Source: Lathyrus oleraceus
Lineage: Eukaryota > Streptophyta > Magnoliopsida > Fabales > Fabaceae
NCBI RefSeq assembly: GCF_024323335.1
Contig: NC_066581.1
Coordinates: 439,432,281 to 439,496,280 of the forward strand
DNA length: 64,000 nucleotides
Direction of reading: 5' to 3'
Shown here in pieces: positions 1 through 9,824 of the stretch. Within the stretch, counting starts at the first letter, position 1. Every line of letters starts with the position of its first letter. Position numbers and translations under genes: made by a program. The notes beneath the pieces are model-generated. The model saw only the letters and a list, made by a program, of their open reading frames with translations, was not told where the DNA came from and searched no databases.

Positions 1-1
1 C

Positions 2-2018
2 ATCTACTACCTGAGTAAAAATATCATAGATTACGAGTCGAGATACTCAATGCTTGAAAAGACATGTTGTGCACTTGCATGGGCTGCTAAGCGATTGAGA
101 CAATACATGCTGACTCACACAACCTTACCGATCTCCAAAATGGATCCAGTCAAATATATATTCGAGAGGCCATATCTCACCAGAAGGCTTGCTCGTTGGC
201 AAATGGTACTGACAGAGTACGACATTCAGTATACATCCCAGAAAGCCATCAAAGGGAGTATTCTGTCAGACTATCTTGCTCAGCAGCCGATTGATGGTTA
301 TGAGCCGATGAAGTTTGATTTTCCAGATGAAGACGTCATGTTCCTCAAGATGAAAGACTGTGAAGAGCCAGTTGTTGAGGAGGGGCCTGGTCCAGATGTA
401 AAGTGGACTTTAATGTTTGATGGGGCCGTCAATGCCAAAGGAAGTGGAATTGGTGCTGTCATTACCACTCCGAAAGGTGCCCACGTGCCTTTCACCGCTC
501 GTCTGACTTTTGAGTGCACCAATAATGAAGCTGAGTATGAGGCCTGCATCTTGGGTATTGAGCAAGCCCTTGATTTGAGAATCAAAACTCTAGACATCTT
601 CGGAGATTAAGCTCTAGTGATCAATCAAGTGAATGGTGATTGAAATACTCTCCAGCCTAATCTGGTCCCTTACAGAGATTACACGAGAAGACTGTTGACT
701 TTCTTCACAACAGTAAAGTTGTATCATATACCTCGTGACGAGAACCAGATGGCGGATGCTCTTGCTACTCTATCCTCCATGATCAAGGTGATTCGGTGGA
801 ACCATGTTCCCAGGATTGATGTTATGTGCCTTGATAGGGCCGCGTATGTTTTTGCTGCTGAACTGGTAGTTGATGACAAGCCCTGGTATCACGACATCAA
901 GTGCTTTCTGAAGAATCAAGAGTACCCTGCAGGGGCATCCAACAATGATAGAAAGACTTTGAGAAGATTGGCAGGCAGTTTCTTCTTGAACAAAGATGAT
1001 GTGTTGTATAAGAGGAACTTCGACATGGTTTTGCTCAGATGCGTGGATAGACACGAAGCGGACATGTTAATGCAGGAAGTTCATGAAGGATCCTTCGGTA
1101 CTCATGCCGGCGAACATGCAATGGCTAAGAAATTGCTGAGAGCGGGTTATTACTGGATGACCATGGAATCTGATTGTTTCAAATATGCTCGGAAGTGTCA
1201 TAAATGCCAGATTTATGTTGATAAGGTGCATGTGCCGCTAAATCCTCTGAATGTGATGTCTTCGTCGTGGCCGTTTGCTATGTGGGGCATTGATATGATT
1301 GGAACTATTGAGCCGACTGCTTCCAATGGGCATCGCTTAATCCATGTTGCCGTCGACTATTTCACCAAGTGGGTCGAAGCAGCGTCATTTGCGAAGGTCA
1401 CCAGACATGTGGTTGCCCGATTCATTAAGAAAGAAATCATTTGTCGTTATGGGATTCCTGAAAGAATCATTACTGATAATGGTTCTAATCTCAATAACAA
1501 AATGATGAAGGAGTTGTGCAAGAACTTCAACATCCAGCATCATAATTCTTTCTCTTATCTTCCTAAGATGAAAGGTGCTGTCGAGGCAGCAAATAAGAAC
1601 ATAAAGATGATTGTGCAGAAGATGGTCGTTACGTACAGAGATTGGCATGAGATTCTACCCTTCGCCTTGCATGGGTACCGTACTTCAGTATGTACATCGA
1701 CCGGGGCAACCCCTTACTCCCTTGAGTACGGTATGGAAGCAGTCCTACCTGTTGAAGTGGAGATTCCTTCTCTAAGAGTCCTGCTGGATGTCAAGTTAGA
1801 TGAAGCTGAATGGATTCATACAAGGTTCAATGAGTTGAGTCTTATCAAGGAGAAGCGAATGGCAGCCATTTGTCATGGGCAGTTGTATCAAAGTCGAATG
1901 AAGAGAGCCTTTGATCGGAAAGTGCGTCCTCGATGCTTCCAAGACGGAGATTTGGTGTTGAAAAGGATCCTCCCCCCTCAGACAGATCACAGAGGCAAGT
2001 GGACTCCTAACTATGATG
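2..2018 (+). pseudogene. pol: Ogre-1 pol: RNase H, second RNase H and integrase, truncated at both ends
   Basis: This is the 3' half of a gypsy polyprotein read in one frame from base 2. It starts in the RNase H/connection segment (YYLSKN, then LEKTCCALAWAA). A second RNase H with the acidic start FDGAVNAKGSGIG follows near 418-455, with NNEAEYEA near 520-545. The integrase zinc finger follows: H-x6-H at HEGSFGTH and C-x2-C at CHKC near 1195-1210. The integrase core shows its catalytic residues in WGIDMIG, TDNGSN and GAVEAANKN. In-frame stops fall at 608-610 (TAA) and 642-644 (TGA), so the protein would not be made intact. The frame is cut at 2018 inside the motif NYDGPY by copia-1 and resumes at 9709. 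Close relatives of every segment are seen in Ogre-3 (61750-63837). Confidence 0.93.
2014..2018 (+). repeat. Target-site duplication TGATG of copia-1 (left copy; right copy 9704-9708)
   Basis: TGATG lies directly before the LTR start TGTTGG and again directly after the LTR end CTTCA at 9703. Ogre-3 has the uninterrupted site (ACTATGATGGACCG near 63713), which confirms that one copy is the duplication made at insertion. Confidence 0.95.
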
Positions 2019-3202
2019 TGTTGGTGTAAGCCCTAGAGGCCAATACTTTTGGTACTTGTATCGAATTATTTATTAATAATAAAAGGCTTTTTCTTTATTA
2101 TGTTTGTATAATAATGTCCCTAGAATAGCTAGTCCGTTTAATGTATCAAGTATGACTTAATCATGAGATCACATTAAACATAAGGACACTATTCTTAAAG
2201 TATCCGTAGTCAAGCTTTATTGTGAAATGGGATAACATTAAAGCATGAAGACTATTATGTATATAGATTGATGGTCACATCTCATGGATCATGGATAAGG
2301 AGTTATCAAGTCTTAAACATAGGTTTGAATATTAAGAGTAATATTTATACCGGATTGACCCGCTATGAGAATACTATATAGAAAGTTATGCAAAGTGTCA
2401 TAAGTTATTCTCATGGTGATAATGGTGTATACCACTCTTCAACCTGAAACCACTATGGACCCTAGATGTAGAGTCGAGTGCTTTATTGCTGATCAAACAT
2501 TGTCCGTAACTGGATAACCATAAAGACAGTTGATGGGTACTCCACGAAGCATGCTAAGGGACATGAGTGACCTAGATGGAATTTGCCCATTTTGCGTAAT
2601 AGGACAAATGTGTATGGGCCCAATATTGAACTCGACAAGGATGACACGGTGTATGCCTTGTGTTCAATATAGACATTAGGGCAAAAGGGTTATTATACAC
2701 ATAATTATTATCACAGAAGGATTTGTCAGATCACATGACATTTTCGTGTCTTGGGTAGCAGTGATGTGTTGCTAGATGCCGCTCACTGTTTATTATGTTA
2801 AATACGTGATTTAATATAATTACCAATGTCGCGAAAACCTATAGGTTCACACACAAAGGACGGATTGATGAGAGATAGAGTAACTAAGGAATACCGTAAT
2901 GTACGGTGCCCTTAGCTTGCAGCCCACACAAGTGGTTCTATAAATAGAACCCTTGGGTAGAAGCATTGTCACTCTTGCAATTTCGTTTCTCTCTCTCTCT
3001 CACTCAAAGCCTTCATTCGTAGCAGCTAGCACTAAGATTGAAGGAATCCATTCGTGTGGACTGAGTAGAGGCGTTGTCATCGTTCAACGTTCGTGATCGC
3101 CACAAGAGGTAACGATTCTATCAATGATCATGCCCATTCGTAAGGATCATTAAAGGAGAAAATTTTAAATTCCGCTGCGTTTTGGATCTCCAATCTCCTT
3201 CA
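2019..3202 (+). repeat. Copia-1 5' LTR (1,184 bp)
   Basis: Starts TGTTGGTGTAAGCCC and ends CTCCTTCA, directly followed by the primer-binding site. A TATA box lies near 2939 and a CT-rich tract near 2989-3002. Compared with the 3' LTR it lacks about 132 bp at about position 2914 (the segment at roughly 9283-9413). The join is at a short CTT-type microhomology, so this looks like a deletion here. Confidence 0.93.
2939..2946 (+). promoter_or_regulatory. TATA box of the copia family LTR
   Basis: TATAAATA inside TTCTATAAATAGAACCC, conserved in the copia-1 3' LTR (9436-9443) and copia-2 (20561-20568). It probably sets the U3/R boundary about 30 bases downstream, before the CT-rich tract. Position and conservation are seen; promoter activity is inferred. 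Confidence 0.7.
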
Positions 3203-3203
3203 G

Positions 3204-3215
3204 TGGTATCAGAGC
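3204..3215 (+). promoter_or_regulatory. Copia-1 primer-binding site (initiator Met tRNA type)
   Basis: TGGTATCAGAGC one base after the LTR end. This is the usual plant copia primer site, complementary to the 3' end of initiator methionine tRNA. Confidence 0.93.
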
Positions 3216-3636
3216 CACTTACGAAACCATGAATCTGATAACTGTTTATTTTCTGTATTAATACCATTAAAGACAAAATGAATCAAAAAATAAACGAGTA
3301 ATTAAATCGAGATCGATCAAGTTATATATATGATATAAGTAATCCTGATGCAAAATACGATATATATGATATATTGTTTCTGTTTCATTCATTCAAACAC
3401 TTAATGGTTGTTTTCCTTTGAGCGATCAATGGTCGTTTGCTTCTTGATCCGACATTAGTATGGTGAAGCAATGACGTGTTGATCAATCATACTTAATCAA
3501 CAATCGAGATGTGTTTGACGGTCTGAAATTGGTGCATTGGGGTTAGTGACGGCACAAAGGTTGTGTTGTCAAATAGTTATGCGATGGAGTTGTGATTGCA
3601 CAAGAGTATTGCTTTCTAACAGATTTTCAAACAGTG

Positions 3637-3820
3637 TTAACCGGTTAACGTATTTGGTTAACCGGTTAACGCAAGACGGAATACTGCTTTCTAACAGATT
3701 TTCAAACAGTGTTAACCGGTTAAAGTATTTGGTTAACCGGTTAACGCATGACGGGATACAATTTTCTAACATTTTTTCAACAATGTTAACTGGTTAACGC
3801 ATTTGGTTAACCGGTTAACG
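3637..3820 (+). repeat. Leader array of TTAACCGGTTAACG palindromes, copia-1
   Basis: Three units of about 75 bp, each with two copies of the palindrome TTAACCGGTTAA separated by CG(C/T)ATTTGG. One copy reads TTAACTGGTTAACG and one TTAACCGGTTAAAG. The same array in copia-2 (21265-21573) has more units. It lies in the untranslated leader between primer site and gag. Confidence 0.9.
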
Positions 3821-4223
3821 CAAGACAGAATACACCCGTTCGACTAACTCTGCGTAGTGTGATCGGTCGTCGAAATTTAATTTGGTTTTAATTAATTAAA
3901 AGAATTAAAATTAATGATAATAATAATGTGTTTATTATTGTCTTGTGGTGATCGGTTATGGCCTTAGTTTTCCTTTATTTTGTTTTGGGTTTTAAAATAC
4001 CTCTCTTTTAATCTCTCAATGTAACTTCTTTTCTCATCTCACTCCCTCATATATAAAACGTGTTCTTTATGTAATGTAATGTCATGAAGAAAGCAAAGAA
4101 GTCAGTGCCAAAGGAGGACAACCTTGAAGATCTTTCTTGGAGAAGCTTAGATCGTTATTAGGTTAGCTTAGGTTCTCTCATTGGCTTGGGAGAACAATTG
4201 CGTTAGGGGCCATAACTGTTTCA

Positions 4224-4312
4224 TTATATATGTATGTTGATGCACGTGAATGTATGTTGATGCATGTGTATGTATGTTGATGTATATTGATGTATATTGA
4301 TGCATGTGAGAG
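4224..4312 (+). repeat. Short tandem repeat ATGTATGTTGATGCATGTG, copia-1 leader
   Basis: Several imperfect copies of a 16-20 base word mixing ATGTATGTTG and ATGCATGTG. A shorter version is at about 22141-22195 in copia-2. It looks like a slippage-prone minisatellite with no coding role. Confidence 0.75.
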
Positions 4313-4388
4313 ACGATTTATATGATAAATAAGCCAGTGAGATCAGAATAATTACAATTCCCTCAAATTAAAATATTATTTATGCTTT

Positions 4389-4712
4389 CCAAGTTTTAGC
4401 ACTCATCAAGACTAGTATCGGATAATGTAGGTTTCGCCTACGCGAGGTGCATGTTCTATATTAGTAAGGTGCGATGGGATAATTGTAATATCCAACTGCT
4501 AAAACAATGGGTCAAACTTAACTAAACAAATTATAATAATATTATATATGTCTATTTTCCAAGTTTTAGCACTCATCAAGACTAGTATCGGATAATGTAG
4601 GTTTCGCCTACGCGAGGTGCATGTTCTATATTAGTGAGGTGTGATGGGATAAGTGTAATATCCAACTGCTAAGACAATGGGTCAAACTTAATTATAATAA
4701 TATTATATATGT
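4389..4712 (+). repeat. Tandem duplication of about 170 bp in the copia-1 leader
   Basis: Two near-identical units start at 4389 and 4559 with CCAAGTTTTAGCACTC. Each contains the hairpin GTAGG-TTTCG-CCTAC and an AT-rich tail. The duplication is also in copia-2 (about 22273-22593), so it was present in the family before these insertions. Confidence 0.88.
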
Positions 4713-5044
4713 TTAGAAGCAAGAGTTGGGAATGATCCATATGATGGATTGGAATAAGAGTTATTCACCCAACTGAAATTTTCGAGAGTTTTATGAGATA
4801 CAATTGGAAGGAGTTCCTACCTAAATAACCTAGTTTTGTGTAATCTGCCTATGCAGACTTAGAACGAAGTGAAATATGGATCTCGACCCACTAGAAAATC
4901 TTCCAACAAGATTTTCCGAATCAAATGATGAGGGTCATTTATTTTGAGTAAAATAGTGGGAGCATATTTAATTAAAGGCGTAATTAAATATGTCAATGAT
5001 ACTTATATTTTCATTAATCTCAACAAACACCTCTAACAAACATT

Positions 5045-5870
5045 TTGCGATCAATCCTTGACAAGGAAAAATTGTCTGGGACAAATTTTTTGGATTGGCA
5101 CCGAAACCTGAGGATTGTCCTCAAACATAATAGAAAGCTGTATGTCTTGGAGAAACCTGTTCCTGAAGAGGAACCTTCTAGTTCTGCACCTAAGGCAGAA
5201 AGAGATGCTTATAAGAAGCATGTCGATGATGCCAATGAAACTGCTTGTCTCATGCTAGCTACCATGAACTCAAAATTGCAAAAGTAACATGAGAACATGG
5301 CAGTGTTCGATATGATCGAACACCTGAAGATGCTCTATCAAGAGCAAGCAAGGCATGAGAAGTTTTGAAGTTTCAAAATCCCTTTTTCAAGGCAAGTTAG
5401 CTGAGGGAGCCCCTATAAGTCCCCATGTGCTCAAGATGATTGGGTACGTGGAAAACCTTGAAAGGTTGGGTTTTCCCCTCGGAAACGAACTTGCGACTGA
5501 TGTGATCTTGCAATCGTTGCTAGATGGTTTCAGTCAATTTGTCCTAAATTTCAATATGAATGACATGGAAAAATCGCTTCCTGAACTGCTAGGCATGTTA
5601 AGAACTGCATAGCAAAATATGAAGACAAAAAGGAAGTCCATTATGATGATCAGAAATGGAAAGAGACAGAACAAAAGGCCTACCAAGCAGGGTGATAAAG
5701 GGAAGGGCAAGGAAGTTGCCAAACCCAGACCCACTGTTGCTGCTTGGAAGCCTAGTGGAGGCATAACAAAGGCAGGCACCTGCTTCCATTGCGGTAAGAC
5801 CGGACAATGGAAGAGAAACTGCCCAAAGTACTTGGAAGATGACAAAATCTCCATTCACATGAAAATGTGA
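5045..5870 (+). pseudogene. gag: Copia-1 gag with zinc knuckle, broken
   Basis: Homologous to copia-2 gag from the ILRSILDKEKL segment onward. A gag-polypeptide domain spans about 5045-5600 (KLSGTNFLDWHRNLRIVL; VLKMIGYVENLERLGFPL). A basic stretch and one CCHC zinc knuckle (CFHCGKTGQWKRNC, about 5791-5822) follow. The start codon present in copia-2 (MTANTSNN) has been lost here. There is a frameshift near 5025-5040, a TAA at 5285-5287, a frameshift near 5357 and a TAG at 5610-5612. Just after the knuckle the sequence jumps, by deletion, into the middle of integrase, removing the protease. Gag would form the virus-like particle; this copy cannot. Confidence 0.92.
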
Positions 5871-5886
5871 AAGAGCTGATGATATT

Positions 5887-8373
5887 TTGGCCCTCATACA
5901 TACTGATGTATGTGGACCACTGAACATACCAGCCAGAGGAGGTTTTCAGTACTTCATCACATTCACTGATGATTTCAATAGATATGGTTATGTGTATCTA
6001 ATGAAACTCAAATCAGAGTCCTTTGAAAAGTTCAAGGAATTCAAGAATGAAGTACAAAACCAACTAGGTAAGAATATTAAAACTCTTCGATCAGATCGAG
6101 GTGGTGAGTATTTAAGGCTAGAGTTCGATGACCATCTGAAAAGGTGTGGGATCCTATCCCGACTAACTCCTCCTGGAACACCCCAATGGAATGGTGTATC
6201 TGAGAGAAGAAAGCGAACCCTGTTAGAGATGGTCTGATCCATGATGAGTCACGCCGATCTTCCAAACTCCTTTTAGAGACATGCACTATTGACAGCAGCT
6301 TACACACTTAACCGTGTTCCATCCAAAAAGGTTGAGAAGACACCATATGAGATATGGAGTGGTAAGAAACCACATATGTCTTACATGAAGATTTGGGGTT
6401 GCGAAGTTTATGTGAAACGACAAATTTCAACTAAGCTTGAGCCCAAATCTGACAAATGCTTATTTGTGGGGTATCCTACAGAAACAAGAGGGTATTACTT
6501 CTACAATCCTTCTGAGGGCAAAGTGTTTGTCGCTCGAACTGGAGTTTTCCTAGAAAAGGATTTTATTTCCAAAGGAATCAGTGGGAGGAAAGTAGAGCTT
6601 GAAGAAATTCAAGAATCACAAAGCATCGATACACATATAGAGGAATTAGAGCAGGAAACACAAGTAGTTGTGGAAGAGCAACCTGCTCAAGTAGAACAAG
6701 AACAGCGTAGGTCAAGCAGGATACGTCACCTACCTGAGAGATATGGATATCTCATAACAGATCAAGGTGATGTATTACTCATGGATCAAGATGAGCATGT
6801 GACCTACCAAGAGGCCATAATTGGTCCCGAGTCTGAGAAGTGGCTAGAAGCCATCAAATCTGAAATGGATTCCATGTACACAAACCAAGTTTGGACCTTG
6901 GTAGAGCCTCCTGTAGGAGTTAACCCTATAGGATGCAAGTGGGTCTTCAAAAAGAAGACTGACATGGATGGTAAGATACATACCTATAAGGCAAGACTGG
7001 TTGCAAAAGGATATAAACAAATTCATGGGGTTGACTATGATTAAACCTTTTCACCAGTTGCAATGCTTAAATCTGTTCGGATTTTACTTGCTATCGTTGC
7101 ATATCATGATTATGAAATATGGCAGATGGATGTCAAAACTGCTTTCCTTAATGGGAATCTTCTTGAGGACGTGTACATGACACAGCCTGAAGGATTTGAC
7201 ATACCAGAAGAAGCCCAAAAGATATGTAAGTTACAAAGGTCAATCTATGGATTGAAGCAAGCTTCCAGAAGCTGGAATCTTTGTTTTGATGAAACGGTAA
7301 AACAATATGGATTCATCAAGAACAAAGATGAGCTTTGTGTCTACAAGAAGGTTAGTGGGAGCATGATCGTTTTCCTGGTATTATATGTAGATGACATATT
7401 ACTCATTGGAAACGATATCCCTACCCTGCAAAAAGCAAAGTCTTGATTGGGGAAATGCTTTTCTATGAAGGACCTAGGTGAAGCAACCTATATATTAGGA
7501 ATCAGAATCTATAGAGATAGATCACAAAAACTGCTTGGCCTAAGTCAGAGTACGTACATAGACAAAGTGTTGAGACGCTTTAATATGCATGATTCCAAGA
7601 AAGGATTCATACCTATGTAACACGACCTGTGTCTACCAAAAACATAATCCCCTTCAACTAAGGAAGAAAGGGATCGCATGAATAAGATTCCATATGCATC
7701 TACAATATGATCTATCATGTATGCCATGTTATATACTCGACCAGATGTCTCGTATGCTTTAAGTGCAACGAGTAGGTACCAATCTGATCCTGGTGATGCC
7801 CATTGGGTAGCTGTCAAGAATATCCTTAAGTATTTGAGAAGGACTAAGGACTCATTCTTGATATATGGAGGTCAGGAAGAGTTGGTTGTAATTGGATACA
7901 CCGATGCTAGCTTCCACACAGATAAGGATGACTTTAGATCGCAATCTAGTTATGTGTTTTGCTTAAACGGTGGCGCTGTGAGCTGGAAAAGTTCAAAGCA
8001 AGATACAGTTGCTGATTCTACAACTGAGGCCGATTATATTGTTGTCTCAAGTGCAACAAAGGAAGTTGTTTGGATCAAAAAGTTCATTAGTCAACTTGAC
8101 ATAGTTCCTAGAATTGTGGATCCCATTGGTCTCTATTGTGATAACAATGGTGCTTTCGCACAAGCTAAGGAGCCTAGATCTCACCAACGATCCAAACACA
8201 TACTTAGGCGTTATCACCTCATTCGAGAGATAATAGATAGAGGAGATGTGAAAATATGCAGAGTACCCACACTTGACAATATTGTTGACCCACTGACGAA
8301 GCCTCTTGCGCAGCAGAAGCATGATGGCCATACTAGATCTTTGGGCATTAGGGGTATGCCTGATTGGCTATAG
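5887..8373 (+). pseudogene. pol: Copia-1 pol: partial integrase, RT and RNase H, many stops
   Basis: Read in one frame from 5887. Integrase core: catalytic residues in IHTDVCGP, RSDRGGEY and NGVSERR. The integrase C-terminal region follows (YEIWSGKKP; CLFVGYP). RT begins near 6838 (WTLVEPP, CKWVFKKK) and has the active-site box YVDD at about 7387-7398. RNase H follows, with YTDASF, STTEADY and DNNGA, ending at GMPDWL. In-frame stops include 6235-6237 (TGA), one near 6275, 7042-7044 (TAA), 7444-7446 (TGA) and several in 7600-7716. The protease and the GAG-pre-integrase domain are deleted upstream. It cannot encode a working enzyme. Confidence 0.93.
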
Positions 8374-8375
8374 TG

Positions 8376-8387
8376 CTAGTGGGTGAT
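8376..8387 (+). promoter_or_regulatory. Copia-1 polypurine-type tract
   Basis: CTAGTGGGTGAT directly before the 3' LTR. The copia-2 counterpart reads AGTGGGAGAT, so this copy has lost one purine. Confidence 0.7.
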
Positions 8388-9703
8388 TGTTGGTGTAAGC
8401 CCTAGAGGCCAATACTTTTGGTATTTGTATCGAATTATTTATTAATAATAAAAGACTTTTTCTTTGTTATGTTTGTTTAATAAAATCCCTAGAATAGCTA
8501 GTTCGTTTAATGTATCAAGTATGACTTAATCATAAGATCACATTAAACATAAGGACACTATTCTTAAAGTATCCGTAGTTGAGCTTTATTGTGAAATGGG
8601 ATAACATTAAAGCATGAAGACTATTATGTATATAGACTGATGGTCACATCTCATGGATCATGGATAAGGAGTTATCAAGTCTTAAACATAGGTATGAATA
8701 TTAAGAGTAATATTTATACCGGATTGACCCGCTATGTGAATACTATATAGAAAGTTATGCAAAGTGTCATAAGTTATTCTCATGGTAATAATGGTGTATA
8801 CCACTCTTCGACCTGAAACCACTATGGACCCTAGATGTAGAGTCGAGTGCTTTATTGCTGATCAAACGTTATCCGTAACTGGATAACCATAAAGACAGTT
8901 GATGGGTACTCCACGAAGCATGCTAAGGGAATGAGTGACCTAGATGGAATTTGCCCATCCTGCGTCACATGATAAATGTCTATGGGCCCAATATTGAACT
9001 CGACATGGATGACACGGTTTATGCCTTGTGTTCAATATAGACATAAGGGCAAAAGGGTAATTATACACATAATTTTTATCATAGAAGGATTTCTCATATC
9101 ACATGACATTTTCGTATCTTGGGTAGCAGTGATGTGTTGCTAGATACCGCTGACTATTTATTATGTTAAATACGTGATTTAATATTATTACCAATGCCGC
9201 GAAAACCTATAGGGTCACACACAAAGGACGGATTGATGAGAGATAGAGTAACTAAGGAATACCGTAATGTACGGTGCCCTTAAATGAATTATAGAACATT
9301 GTAAGGTACGGTGTACTTAAGTAGAATACGAAATATGGTAAGGTACCACGAGCTTAAGTGATTTTGGCATATTATAAGATATGGGCCATATACACTTGAG
9401 TGGGCCTTTTAGCTTGCAGCCCACACAAGTGGTTCTATAAATAGAACCCTTGGGTAGAAGCATTGTCACTCTTGCAATTTCGTCTTTCTCTCTCTCTCTC
9501 TCACTCAAAGCCTTCATTCGTAGCAGCTAGCACTGAGATTTAAGGAATCCGTTCGTGTGGACTGAGTAGAGGCGTTGTCATCGTTCAACGTTCGTGATCG
9601 CCACAAGAGGTAACGATTCTATCACTGATCATGCCCATTTGTAAGGATCATTAAAGGAGATAATTTTAAATTTCTCAGCGTTTTGGATCGCCAATCTCCT
9701 TCA
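8388..9703 (+). repeat. Copia-1 3' LTR (1,316 bp)
   Basis: Starts TGTTGGTGTAAGCCC and ends CTCCTTCA at 9703, followed by the duplication TGATG. It is longer than the left LTR because it retains about 132 bp (roughly 9283-9413) containing the CTTAAG-rich segment shared with copia-2. Confidence 0.94.
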
Positions 9704-9708
9704 TGATG

Positions 9709-9824
9709 GACCGTATATTGTCACCAAGATTTTTGATGGTGGAGCCTTAATGCTTGTAGCTATGGATGGTGAAGACTTCACTTCCCCTGTGAACTCAGAC
9801 GCAGTTAAAAAATACTTCGCATAA
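9709..9824 (+). pseudogene. pol: Ogre-1 integrase C-terminus, downstream of copia-1
   Basis: Continues the frame broken at 2018: GPYIVTK, then GGALML, AMDGEDF and VKKYFA, with stop TAA at 9822-9824. It matches the last 40 or so residues of Ogre-3 pol and Ogre-4 (50934-51272 on the other strand). The short -KKYFA end, with no chromodomain after it, is as in the other Ogre-type copies here. Confidence 0.93.

Larger units (their letters stand above)
2019..9703 (+). mobile_element. Copia-1: complete but defective Ty1/copia element
   Basis: A full-length insertion of 7,685 bp: LTR 2019-3202, primer-binding site, long leader with repeats, broken gag, broken pol in copia order (integrase before RT), purine tract, LTR 8388-9703. 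It is bounded by TG...CA and the duplication TGATG. The coding part lacks the gag start codon, the protease and the first half of integrase. The two LTRs differ by many substitutions and by a 132-base segment missing from the left one, so the insertion is not recent. It shares its family with copia-2. I do not assign a named copia lineage. Confidence 0.95.
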
